This document shows, in pieces, positions 43,663 through 55,800 of a stretch of 64,000 bases of DNA. Positions within the stretch are counted from its first letter, which is position 1. Each line of letters opens with the position of its first letter. A program made the position numbers and the translations under genes. Source of the DNA: Laccaria trichodermophora (Eukaryota; Basidiomycota; Agaricomycetes; Agaricales; Hydnangiaceae); NCBI GenBank assembly GCA_018417955.1, contig JACTVC010000011.1, forward strand, positions 1,362,262-1,426,261. The letters run 5' to 3'. The notes beneath the pieces were generated by a model. That model did no database searches, was not told the DNA's origin, and worked only from the letters and a program-made list of their open reading frames with translations.

Positions 43663-46358
43663 GAGTTATTCGTATGGCGTTGACAGATCACAAGGAAGAG
43701 CCTATCTCATTGGCGGTGTTCTGTTTTATTCGCCAAATAGTCGAAGAGCTATAGACGTTCCCGCTCAGGTCACGAAGCAGGGCGGCGTCGTTAACCCTTT
43801 TCTTCAATTTCAACGATATCCTCGATTATCTGCCCTTCAATTGCCTCGATGGTGGACCCCACATTTCGGTTGGATGGCTTTCATACCTCTAGAATTCAAT
43901 TTTAACTGCGTGCCGTTTGATGGGCTGCGCTTCATACCGACCCAAGTCACAGATACGAAAGATCTGTTCGCGCTTGATGCTGCCACTGCACAATCTTGGT
44001 ACCATCTTCAGTACTTTCTGCACGATGTCGCGATGTCACTGAATCTGCGCTACCAAGTCCCTCTCATTACACCACATTTGCCTTCTGCCTATGATTTCAC
44101 GAAACCCTTTCGATCGAACTCAGATGGTCGTCGAAGATTGGCTGAAGCTCGAGATTGGTTCGTTGTGTGGATGACCATTGTATCCTATTTGATGGCTGTA
44201 GGAGCCGCTCCAAAGAGGCAGTCCAAATACAATGGATTTGGTAACATACCGGGATGGTATCACATCCTCACCGATGATGGATATGACCAAATATGGTTGA
44301 ATGGGCTTCGCTCATCGTGGTTATATCAATTTGATACTCAAGTACCACGTGCGGGCACAATTATCGTTTTACTGGATGGATGTTCCAGTCGGCCTGCAGT
44401 ATCGTGGTTCTGTGACCACAATGTACCGGTGTGGTATCGATGGACCAAAGTGGAGGTCAAAGCGGCGAAAGATCGCAAAGAAATCGAAGCCTTAGCGCCT
44501 CTTCCACATCAAATACAAGAAGTGTTAACTTTGTTACACAAAAAGCCGACATGCTGGGAGGAAATATCCCTCTGCGTCTACTTAACTCGACTATTAAACT
44601 CGGCCACTGCGTCGGAAAATACATTGTGCAGTTCAACAACAATTTCAGCTAACAGCAGTCTGCTCAGAGAAGGTGCGACCTCGATGCCTGCGGACCTCAG
44701 TTCTTCTACCAAGGTCCCATTGCACATTTCTTTGCCACAAAAGCTCAGAGCTTTTTTTGCGTTGCGGGAGGCGAACCACGCATCAATGTTATCTACTGAG
44801 ACCGACGCACATCGATTTGCTCGATTGCAAAGACAGTCAAATCATCCAGTTGTCGGCGCGAAAGTATTCGTTTGGGAGGAAGACGAGCATGGAGAATGGA
44901 TTCGCAATAACGTTCCAGAACGTGCAAAGCTTGATGCGTTAAATATGTTCACTGATTCTCAGAAGTTGTACGACTCTTGGGAAAACGAATGGGATTGCTG
45001 CGATGGAATGGGACGTATTGATCACTATGACAACGATCTAAACGACAACTTTGAAGACGAGCCAACGTACTCCATTGACTTTCCTGTCAGCTCGGAGCGA
45101 TATGAAGAAAATGAACCTTTTGACGATGTCAACGTGGATAACACTGCATTTCTTGAAATGCCTAGAAGTCCGTCGCCTCCACCTTTGGTTGTCGATGAGT
45201 ACGAACTGGATAGTCGACATCCGTTAGAGGCACTGGAGGCGTTGTACTTCTTTCACGGCTTTGTTCAACCGCTTCCGATTGCTGCATCGCAATCTCTGGA
45301 ATTAGACTCGACTGAAAAGAAAAAAATGTTGAGAGCTCTAGGTTTAACATCATCTGATGATCCCATATTCTCCACGTCCGCTGGTTGTAAAGCATTGGAC
45401 TTTGTCAAGAAATTGGCAACTGGCAAAGGCAAACCCGCATTTGATGAATGGGATCTTCTGAGCGGAAACCGCATAGCTTTAGAAGGCAATCCTCGCGTTC
45501 GACATATCAAACGATTGGGGAATGGAATGTTTATGTTTGAAACCTTATGCAATTCTGTTTCTTGGCGATTAACAGTGGAAGATCCTGCAACAGCGGCTTA
45601 TATATGTCGTTTAGACGTCAAGTTATCGACCTATGAAATTGCACGTCTTTTTTTGCAAAAGGGTATTCAATTTCGGACCATGCAAAATACGATAGCGCGG
45701 ACTTCAGTAACACAAAAGATACGACGACCAGTTCCCATTCGAATGTTCGGATATTCGTTCACTCGCAGAGACTACGATGCATATGTACGACAGAGGTCTG
45801 AACTACTGAATTCTTCTCGTGGCCGTGCTGCATTGTTGCGTGGTGGCATCGTGTGGCGACTCGCAATGGAAACAATGAGTATCGATCATGCTCTACAAGG
45901 CCCTTCAATCAGTGCATCTGTCGAAAGATGTGGCTTGTACGTTGCCGCGGGTGATCAAATATTGTGCGACGACGATCTCTCACAAGACGAGTTGGACATG
46001 TTATGTGGAGTGTATCATTGTGAAACAAGTATGCATTCACGTATTGTCTACCATTATCAACTACAACACATCTTTTTCAGCAACGAAAAATCAGTTTGCA
46101 CTGAAATCATGGTGGCCTTTGACGTCAACGTACGAACAATTGAAATGTGGTGAAAACTATGGGCGATGGACTGAATACAACGAGGCGGAATATCAGAAGA
46201 GGCTTGACGAAATCAGGCACTGGGGAGCACAACCTTTAGCAGCAGGAGTTTGGAGAGATCATCTCAGGGGTCATAACTGGACGAGACAGCTGAAACAAAA
46301 AGCATCCAAATACTCAACTGAGTTTTTCGACTCGATAAATTTGCCGTGCTTGGTCTAA
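43663..46358 (+). CDS. Large Agaricomycete orphan-family protein (about 880 residues)
   Basis: The frame is open from an acceptor (TTGCAG, 43657-43662) to 46028, then joined across an intron GTATGC..TTTCAG to 46081-46358. It starts SYSYGVDRSQGRAYLIGGVL..SPNSRRAIDVPAQVTKQGG and continues PRWWTPHFGWMAFIPLEFNF, the part most strongly reminiscent of a multi-copy mushroom family. A Tyr/Trp-rich centre (NIPGWYHILTDDGYDQIWLN; SWFCDHNVPVWYRW) follows, then an acidic middle and a C-terminal domain with GNPRVRHIKRLGNGMFMFET. The start exon is missing from my model. No catalytic motif, signal peptide or membrane helix was recognised. Function unknown; it may belong to a mobile or rapidly expanding family. 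Confidence 0.6.
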
Positions 46359-46870
46359 CTTCATCATGTCTGTACCATCCTCCATTGTTCTGCATCTTTC
46401 ATCAAGCTACCACGAAATTGCGACACAATCGATCGCTTGAAAGTAAAGTCCCCATTTATGCCAGTGTCGCCAAGTGCATTCATTTGCTTCGATCATATCA
46501 TCGGTTTTTTTTTGTTTCTTCTTTTTTGTTTTTCACATCAGCCGATGAACATTATATTTTATATGTTGCAGGTATGTTTCAATCAGGCGCCAACCACAAT
46601 TGACTACATTGGCCATGCGTTTGATGTCCATTGTTGCCAAGTACATGATGAAGTTCGGTTTTATGATCAACGCTTTTTGTTTTCATTGTAAGGTGAGTCA
46701 CCATGATCTGTATATTCAGTTGGTGATCGGATTATTTTGGGCGATCGAGCGCGTGGTCTCACCGGCCCGTATGATGTAAGTAAGTTGACTCTCAGAGGTT
46801 GGAAGGAGCCGTAGTATGATCCTCTCCACTCTAAAATCGTGTTCAAATTGGAGATTGATAAACCGTTTAA
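46359..46870. other. Intergenic stretch
   Basis: Nothing convincing: short plus-strand frames with poly-T runs near 46505-46530 and no motif. Confidence 0.45.
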
Positions 46871-47420
46871 CTAGTTCTCAGACTCATCCGAGTCTGTATC
46901 CATAGGAGGATTGTCCATCTCATAACCCAACTGAGCCTCAGTATTTTCTTCGTTGTCGCGTAACATTCCAACTACCTCAGTCAAAAATGTAAGCGCATTA
47001 TCCATCTTCTCTCCAAACTCTTTGTTCTTTTGTGAAGCTGTCGCTAATTTTGTGTGTAAAGCTTGTGCGTAAGACGTCATTTTGCAAGCTTTATCATAGA
47101 CGTCGGGATAGACTTGGGCGTGTAACATTTCTAATCGCTCAACGCGACTGAAATCGCTCTTGCCCTTTTTCTTGTCAGACGTTGCTTGTTTGCTATTGTC
47201 AACTCGTCTTTCAGGGTTTAAGATCAAATGATGGCTAACTTTTTATGCTATCAAGCTCAATGTCGGCGTCGTCATCAGCGATTTCGAAAGCTTCCACGGC
47301 TTGTAGAAATTCATCAGCTGCGCTTTTAAGCGCCTCCCAATCGCTGTCAAGGTTATTGCTAGCTCTGTCGTCTAGGATATCGCACACCGTCTTGTGAACT
47401 CGTTTCGGGTCGAATTCCAT
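46871..47420 (-). CDS. Two small acidic open frames, possibly one spliced gene
   Basis: Minus-strand frames 47420-47235 (MEFDPKRVHKTVCDILDDRA, acidic end) and 47227-46871 (RVERLEMLHAQVYPDVYDKA, coiled-coil-like, acidic tail DTDSDESEN). The second has no ATG, so it probably is an exon, yet no donor/acceptor pair gave a consistent phase. They lie immediately downstream of the gene ending at 47520 on the same strand and may be further exons or a separate small gene. Confidence 0.35.
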
Positions 47421-47519
47421 AAAGTCGAAGTGTTTAACAAGATGTTTAGTTCTAATTGAATATTTATTACGACCAGCGTGGAGTATACAAATGACGGTTT
47501 CCGAATTAAATGTCGTTTA

Positions 47520-48789
47520 CTAATAGTTTGTGCGTGTTTTGCATGTCGACCTTGCCTCCTCAATTCCCTGCATCGAGCCGATTTGTAGAGTCATTGCGCC
47601 AACGTTATCGCACGTTTCGTCGAGATGGTCCTTAATGTATAGCATTTTGCGTTTCAAGGTCAATGCGGGGCCTAAAGTAGGTAGCAGAGAACCCTTGCTG
47701 AGTGCCAACGCTTTCTGTTGCTCTGAATTAGGACCGTCGGTTACTCGTAGCATGTACTTACCTTTCGTACACTGTTGTCCAAAAGAACCATTCCTCTCAA
47801 CGTTGCCATGAACTTATACCCGTTTATGATGGGAATACAAACGAAGCCAACGCTGATCTCCACAATATCTCCCAAACCAAATGTGGCTGGATTGATAACG
47901 AAATATCTTTGATGCATAAGTGAGTTGACATAGGATTGAAAGGTGATTCAAGACGTACTCGTCATGCCCTTTTGCATCCTTCCTCAACGAGGTGTATTCA
48001 ACTATGTTGTCGCAACTGTGAATAAATGTTTGTGATCGCAATTTGTCCAATGCGCCGTATGGATCGACCATGGGAAGAAAAGGCTGGTGTTCTTGTTGAG
48101 GTGCAAGCCTTCTGTCGGTGAAATATCTGTTGTGAGCATACAGTGCTGCTGCGCCCTCGTATTCCCCGCGTTGAAAAGATCCCAAAGTGTTGACGGGCAA
48201 CGCTAGTTCGAATTTTTGATGAATTTTTTCTACCGTTCGAATGATAGATCCAAAGATGTCTTCACCGAGACCGGTAACTTGAACTGCTTGACGAAGACCT
48301 CTAATCTTTTTAACATGAGACTCAGCACTGTTTTTATTGAGAGTATCAGTCGAAATAACATTGTACAGTTTTTGTCTCGTCACTTGCATTAATTCTTTGA
48401 GTGGCGGCAATTCAGTTGCGCACAAAATGCCTTGAAGTCGTACGATAACCTCTTGCATACTATCGGACTTCTCGTCGAATTTGCAAAGACGGTACGTGTC
48501 TGGCCTTGTGTACGCCACGATTTCGAGTTTATCAATCTATGGGTACAGTTATGTCTGTGTCGTGATTTAATCTTGATTGACGGTTGTTACTCACGTCGAC
48601 TTCAAGCAGTTGCTGGCAATCGGTACCGATGTCGCATTTACCTCTGGCCTCTGTATACCGGATAAGATCTTCCACTGTATTTTTTTTAACGGTAGATATC
48701 TTCAAGAAGAACGGGAACGTACTGGCTTGGGTTTTGTTGTAACGAGCGTCCATAGCGCGAGAAGAGTCTAATTTCTTTACAACGGACAA
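47520..48789 (-). CDS. Orphan protein with possible OB-like domain
   Basis: Four exons on the minus strand: the first includes MDARYNKTQASTFPFFLKIS and EDLIRYTEARGKCDIGTD and ends at 48595; the second runs from 48536 to about 47957; introns near 47905-47956 and 47758-47760 onward are in phase; stop at 47520. About 400 residues. The core reads MVDPYGALDKLRSQTFIHSC followed by DNIVEYTSL, then FGLGDIVEISVGFVCIPI and LRGMVLLDNS, a run of beta strands like a small barrel. The layout resembles the Helitron accessory protein at 23259-24866. Upstream, the frame 48974-48777 (WIDVLKRISNLAPC) looks like the true N-terminus but is out of phase by one base, which implies an unrecognised intron or a frameshift. 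Divergent from the gene at 49109. Function unknown. Confidence 0.5.
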
Positions 48790-49039
48790 GGTGCAAGGTT
48801 ACTGATCCTTTTTAGTACGTCGATCCACTTGGCAAAACTTTCTGCGATGTCTCGGCGTTTACCACAGAAACCAATACAATTTTTGCTATCCCACGAGACT
48901 GAATAGAAAATTTTCAATCGGTGCGAAGTCAATAGAAAGATTTTAGCGATCGAGAATAACAGTACCACATACACAATTTGAGCAGAGACTAGAGGTTGTC
49001 GTACCCTTTCTGCGTATATCTTTTATCCGAATATCGTGG

Positions 49040-49046
49040 TATAAAA
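49040..49046 (+). promoter_or_regulatory. TATA box in the divergent promoter
   Basis: TATAAAA, 63 bases upstream of the start at 49109, within the ~135-base gap that separates it from the start region (48974) of the minus-strand gene. Sequence-only prediction. Confidence 0.4.
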
Positions 49047-49108
49047 TGTGGAATTGATCAAACTTTCACCGACGTCCCTTTTCCCTCATTGAGATTTTGC
49101 TGCCTATC

Positions 49109-52100
49109 ATGCCTCCAAAGTCTCCTCAGAAGCGAAGGCCGGTTCCCGTTAAACGGTCAGCAAACTTATTAATGCTTCTTTCATTACGCAGTATTTCATC
49201 GTGATATAGAGAACCTGTCGATGCTGCAACGGAAGAATCGAAGTAAGCGTTCACGTTCTTCACTTCTTTAGAATGAACGCTCAATACCTCTTTTAGTTTA
49301 ATAGAATGGTCACAGTGAGAATCTGCTCCCTTGGAGCTATGGCGTATTCAACTGATGTTTTGCTAGGTCGCCTCCTCCGACTATACTTGTCAAGCCTACA
49401 CCGAGGCTTAGTTCTTCGCGGAGTTCACGGTCTAATGCAATCAAGTCGATTAAAAAGTGACTGTAGTGCACCTTTATCGCAATTTTCTAAGCTGACGAAC
49501 CTCTGATAGCGATATTATTGAAGTCACTTCTTCGGAAGGAGAACAAAAGTACGTACTTGGCATCTTGCACTTTACTTTGTCTAAGAGCCTTGACAGAACA
49601 CCGGAACTAGACCCTGATGATAGTATGTTTCGGGGACAGACAATGAAGTCTAGAATTCAATCTTCCAAGAAACCTATTCCCGATGATACACCTGTAAGGA
49701 CCAGAAGCGCTTTCGGCATGTACGTCGTTATCATCCTTTATCTTACCATGGCCGTACGAGTTGATGTCATTCTGTATAGATATAAAAAGCGCGTATTGGA
49801 TCCAGAGGGAAATTTTGTTGTTAACCCAGAGACTCCGTGAGTTCCACTGGATAAGTTTCTTTGAGATAATCTACTTACCTCCGATTCAAGCTCCAAGAAA
49901 ACCAAGATGTCTTCAGCTTCAAACGAAAATAGCGACGACGACATGTGAGTTAGATGCCTCCCACCTATTCGATGCGTTTCGTTAATATTTCCATCAGTGT
50001 AAAAACCCCTAAACGTGCCTCGTATGTTCACAGATATTTTGCTGTATCAATAAACGTTCTGATTATGACGCATCATACAGACTGTCGAAGGCTGTACGGT
50101 CACGCGTTTCCACCGTCGCCGATAAACAGTAAGTATTACATTTACTTACTGTTTAAAAATCACTTATAATCTCTGCCTTTGTATCAGCGACATCAACTTT
50201 AATCGCGCTGGTTCGCAAAAAGATGCACAAAGATCATATAAATCTCGGTATGGGTCGCTTCTAACATTGTTGCAACTTACTGTTCACCTTTTTTGTAAGA
50301 TCCGCTATCAAAGATGTATCCATCGCCCAAGATGAACCTGACGAGGCAAGCTCTGAACGTGAAGGGTATGTAGCTCACTTCACTTCAGCAACAACCTATG
50401 TCTAATGAGATCAGTTTGGGTGGGGAGATTTGCGATTTGGATGAATACGACTTAGCCGATCCTTTCATGTGAGTACCACTTCTTTTTAATTTCTCACATA
50501 ACTCACCGTTTTATAGAGACGATGAGGCCGTGTAAGCGGCTTTCTTCATGCCCTTAACGATTTTGGCTTAACTGTATCTCAGAGGGGACGAAGATTACGA
50601 GCAAGTCGGTCGTGAACAAATCGAGTCGCCTCTACGTCATAAAGGGAAAGCCAAAGCGCGCTTTCAGTCTCCTTTACTAGAGCAGTCGGATAACGAGTCT
50701 GACGTTGAAGAGGAAGAGGCGAGACAGATACAGTAAGTCACTTTCGAATGCGGTAGGTTGATAATACTCATTAACATTCATTCAGGATGGCAACCAAACA
50801 AAGTATCGCGGACGTCAGTCCATCGAAATCAGCATCGTTCAAATCGGGCGAGGGAAGCGGTCAATCTCACGATGTCACCAAACATCGCTCGGATAATGCT
50901 CCGAAAACATTCGCTGACATGCTTGCCGAGAAAAAGAAATCAACATCCAATGCGAATATTGTTCATTTAAGTGATGTGGACACATTGAGGCTAACGTAAG
51001 TCTGACGGTTCAATTCATTGACATCATATGTTCCCAACTTGTTTACAATGTTAGGTCTTTGCCTCTCTCTTGTGAAGTTACCCAGATGGAACTCCAAGAT
51101 GCTTACCTTGCAGACGACTACGCGTCGTTACCAAACTTAAAGTTAGTTCATTTATCTTTTTGTCTATTGATCGTTACTTAGTAACTTTTAGTCGTGGCAT
51201 TCTGATCTCATGGAGCAATGCAAAAGGTCCTGGTCAAATCATGTTATCCGCTTGGGAAACTTACTGCCCTCATATGCTATTTGAGTGAGTGCTAACTTCA
51301 TTTGTCGACTGTTTACCATGATCTGAAATATGCAAATTTAGTAATTGTGTCAACGCCATCCGCTTCGATTTATCTGGCCGCTATGTTAACCCATCGAGAG
51401 CGTCCCCTCTGGATGTCTCCGCATATAAAGCGACACCAGACGGAGAACGTCTACATCTTCACATAAAGAATCAGCCGGCTATCAATTTGTCCAGTGTATT
51501 TGTGACTGCATCAAATCTGCAAAATCCACCGGAACGGGGTTTACGCCAGAAATCCATCTCGGGTATACTTCATTCTCAGGAATGGGATCGTTTTTGCGGC
51601 TTCATATGCATGGCTTTCGGAAAGAAGGAACTACATGCGCAACTTGAGAAAGATTCTTTACTTTTCTCTACGAAAAGTCAAGGAACAGGTGGTAAGTGAT
51701 AATCGTATCACATTTACACCTGTACTGACTGCTTTGAAGCTGGCTTTTCACCTGGTAAACAACCGTCTGGCATGTTCAACAGCAGCGTCAGTCCTTCTAC
51801 GAAGCGCGGTCAGCCAAAGGTTAAGACTTCGGCTGCTTTCTTCTTGGATTTCGATGCAATCAGTAAGCTTTCAGTGTTATGTTCTCAGCATATACTAAAG
51901 TCTTTTAAAATAGTACCCGTCTATGACGGGCGGAAATTTAACTTCGAATATACAGCTCACAATCTCAACAATTTGGACAAGATCCTCGACCGTTACGATG
52001 ACGAAATTCCATACGGGTCTTTTGCTGTTGTCGGTTACACGACATCTGTATACAAGTCTAAAACAGGGAATTACTCTCTGAGTTGCAACATCCAGTGGGT

Positions 52101-52128
52101 GATTTTGATAGGTTGTCCGGAAGATTGA
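49109..52128 (+). CDS. Mini-exon-rich orphan protein with C-terminal VPVYDGR domain
   Basis: Begins MPPKSPQKRRPVPVK and continues through many exons of 25-120 bases joined by GT..AG introns of about 50 bases, giving a Ser/Pro-rich then acidic N-terminal half (for example DIIEVTSSEGEQK). The exons become longer after 51050: LPLSCEVTQMELQDAYLADD; RFDLSGRYVNPSRASPLDVS; SISGILHSQEWDRFCGFICM. The final exon, 51914-52128, encodes VPVYDGRKFNFEYTAHNLNN, then GSFAVVGYTTSVY and CNIQWVILIGCP. The last domain is a pattern I associate with a mushroom-specific multi-copy family of unknown function. Exon boundaries before 50800 are approximate. The gene shares a short divergent promoter with the minus-strand gene ending at 47520, so co-regulation is plausible. 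Confidence 0.55.
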
Positions 52129-52832
52129 GTGGCGAAGCCATTTGTAGTTTCTCTTTTGTCTTAGATTTTACATAAAAAAATAAAAAAACGGCGTAGCTGC
52201 CGGTCAGTTACCCACTACATCAGACTTCTGGGTCTCGGCAGACCTATAGTAGAAACGTAGACCGGTAACCGTCCGTCGTGATGAGGTTGACGAGACAGGC
52301 AAAGAAACGTCGATACGAGTATTGTGTTCGAACAATGTCCAAATAATGACAAATTTTGAACTGAAAAGTGGACGTCCACTTCTCAGTTTAAAATTGTCGC
52401 TTGTTTGTTCCAGAATCTCGGACCCAGACGTACAACTCGCAGGCTCAGCAAAAGTTCATCGTTCAAAGCTCGCTACGCTGACAAGTAACATATTCGTGAG
52501 TCAACGCGCTCGTCCACTGGGCTTCCCAGTTTAGACATCGCTTTTTGATTTCATACAATGGGCTCGGCAGTGCCAACGTTAATCTACCCTAACTTTTCTC
52601 CTTCAACGGGCCGGAGACTCAGGCGCTTCGTCCGGACCAAATCTCAAGCGATCGTCTACTGGGTTTCCCTTTCAGACAGTCATTCCGTTTCATCGGCTCT
52701 ATAGAAATCCCAAGTGCTTGTCTACCGGGATTCCCTGTCGGACAATCGTTTCGAACCTTCTGCTCCAACAAATCCCTAAAGTTTGCGATGTCACAAAAAA
52801 CACTACGGAACCAAAGTAGATTCTTATTAACA
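52129..52832. other. Intergenic region with palindrome and imperfect repeats
   Basis: Contains palindromic repeat copy 5 and three diverged copies of a short unit with core CGTCTACTGGGTTTCCC near 52508, 52651 and 52715. No gene seen. Confidence 0.5.
52340..52407. repeat. 67-bp palindromic repeat, copy 5
   Basis: Centred at 52373/52374 with one change in the right arm (CCACTTCTCAG). It begins 212 bases after the stop codon of the mini-exon gene. Confidence 0.85.
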
Positions 52833-55800
52833 ATGCCGTGGGATGACGGCCGTTTTGTGTTGGAAAACGAGCTAGAGCCTCTTTTGGGTGACTTAGGAAG
52901 TATGGTGCGTTTTCATTATTTCGTGACCTGTGTGGTCGCTTAAGTTATGGTTTAGCCATTCATATCAGCCCTTCAAGAGACGGAACATACTCTGCTATCT
53001 GCCAACCGGTTGACACCGAGACTGAAAGCGGTTAAACGGTCTTTGTTAATAGGAGAAGAGGAAAACCATTCCAGTCGCATGTTCAAATATATCAACGTTG
53101 AGAACGCTTTGCAACACTTTCCTCCTTTGGAGCGTAGGGGCGTTTTCTTGGATCTGCTTTTGCAATATGTCCTCATTGACAAAATGGTACGAGCAATGAA
53201 TGATTGCTCACTCCATAATGGCTATGTGGCTGAGGTTCCCAAACATCGACGTCGGCCTATTTTCACTAACAAGTTCAAAGTACGACAATCTTCACTAGTC
53301 TGATATACTTCTCATGCTTCATTGTAGGGATGGTCCCCATTACACGATTGGGTCAAGCTCGTCACCCAATTTAAAGCTAAATTCAATCAAACTTCCCTCA
53401 ATACAGAATTACCAAGCGAGACCTGTCCACAGTCAATAGAGCTTGGATTGATACAGTCTTTGTCGAAAACAATATCAAGAACCCAAGTACATGGAGCACT
53501 TGCAAACGTAGAAGCTGCTGCATTGTGTCTTCGTTTAGTCTGGAAGGTACGGCCAGCCAAGTTAACATATCGACGAAGGCTAAATGCTAGTAGGGTTATC
53601 TTCGTGTCAATGAGGAGTCACCGCAATCCTCTGATAATGAAGAGAAAAATAAAATCAAAAAATTCATAATGTATGTCGTTTCTTCTAACATAGTCATTGG
53701 AACATCATATCATTCTTGACAGGTCTTTCAACGACGGCAAGTTCGATTTGAAAGCGATCAACACACTTTTAAATGAAGCGCCCACTCTCCTATTTTGCAT
53801 TGATATATGCACGTTTGTCTCGCCGTTAGCATTGCTGACTACCAAAGCGTGGTATAACGGCGGGAAACTGGACAGGATGAAACTATTTCTCGTATGCCTA
53901 ATTTTTGGACCATTGATACAGATGTTCACATCAGTTTTCGCTAGACGGGAAAAGCCTTAGGCAATCAAAAACCATCTCTTTTGTTAGAGGTAGAAAAGCT
54001 CCTGTGGAAAGTACTCTTGAACGTCGCGCAGGGCAAGATTACAGCATGGAATGCTCTGGAACAATTCTTAACTGAGATTCCCTGGGATCGTCTTCAACAA
54101 GCCAATGAAGAAATATGTGGTTGGTTCAAGTCAGGTGTGTTTCTATTTTGCTAGACTTTACATTATTGTGATCTCATGTTTTTAGATGGCGACGGAGACG
54201 ACAAAGTTGTCGACAACATGTACTGTCAAGATATCGAAGGCGCGATTCCCCTTGGTTGGCCGCTGGTAGTAACGTCCGCACCTCTTGAACCTATTGACAC
54301 GAATTTGTCCACGTCGACGACGCAAACTGCGACCGATTCCGCTTCACCGGTTGTAGAAGTCATTTCGTCTAAGGAAACTTCAACTTCTGGCCAAAACCCT
54401 CCTATTCCTTTTGCAGAAATGGAGACTACAGATGCTAGTTCAGTCAAGGCTCGCTTGGCGGATGTCCAACTCCATGAAAGACATCCTATAGATCATGTGG
54501 TTACCGCTGAAAGCCGGGACGATCGGACTCCTTCGACGACAGCATTGATCACTGGTTCATCCATTCCAGTCACTCCTTCTCAGACTCAGCCAAACTCCAA
54601 CGATTACTCCCTTGCTGCAACGGAACACAATACAGCCACACCGCTCTTCGCAGATCTTCCACTAAGCAGTACCGAACGAATTGATTGTTTACCGGGAACT
54701 CGCCCTATAGATCACATGGATATCGATGAAAGCCCTCCTTCGACAACAGCATTGGTCCCGGGTTCATCCATTCCACTTACTTCCTCTCAATCTCAGCCAA
54801 ACCCCGATGAATTGCAACAACTCGCTTTAATTGCACCGGCACACGTACCATCACAAACCACACAGGACATTACCATCGTCGCTAATCCTCTACCATCGAC
54901 AACCGAACGAGCCGATTGTTCTTTAGTAGACCGGGGTTCCAACAAGGTCTATACTTCCAATACGGGCGCTACGGTCGTGGATGAGAATGGCCAAGCCGAA
55001 AACGGAGGGAATGCATCTACATTACTTTCTTCTAATATGGTTTCCTCCATTGCAGTCCCTCGCGCCGCCGAAACAGCACTTATTGAGCTGCGGTCTCCTT
55101 GTGTAGATGTCGATCCCGGTAAAATCAGTACCAGCGTTCGACTCAGTCCTTCGCAAAACTCTCAAGCAGATAGCGATTTAACCGATTTGGAGGACTCAGA
55201 CCATCATTCCCCGGTATCGAACTCGAACAGTGCTAATTCAGTCACACTGAAGAGAAAACGTAACCTTCAAGAAAATTCTGTCTCAAACGACGACTCCTCC
55301 GAATCAAACGCCGACTCAGATCATGGTCCTTCCCGATTGAATCCCAAACACTCAAACGCAGTCGCGCCGAAAAAACGTAAAAGGCGTCCTCGTACAAAAC
55401 GTCAAAGGAAAACGTTATCAAATAAACTGATTTCACCTACCGACTCTACCTTCTTCCGCGAGTCATCGCGTTCCTCTTCTTCGACATTTCCTTCTCAACA
55501 ATCCTTCCAAAGAAAGTACGTCGGCGGAGAAGATTCATACATCTATTCTGGCACGATCCTAGGTCGTCGAATTGATTTGGATATTGTCACGGTATGCGTC
55601 TGTCGCTGGATGAATGCCCTTATTGACTTATTCGTAGGCATCGGCCCCTGAAAAAACACTGAAACTTGACAGCTTTAAGCCTGTACGTTATCAAATTTAC
55701 AATCGTTATCCCCTTCTCATCTAACTTCATTTAGAAATGCGTCAGCACTGAGGAGTACGCTCTCTATGGATCCACATTGCACAATCTTCACAAATACAAG

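Noticed and set aside
49306..49506. 66-residue plus-strand frame near the start of the mini-exon gene
   Set aside because: It is out of phase with the spliced frame and overlaps its exons; considered a shadow.
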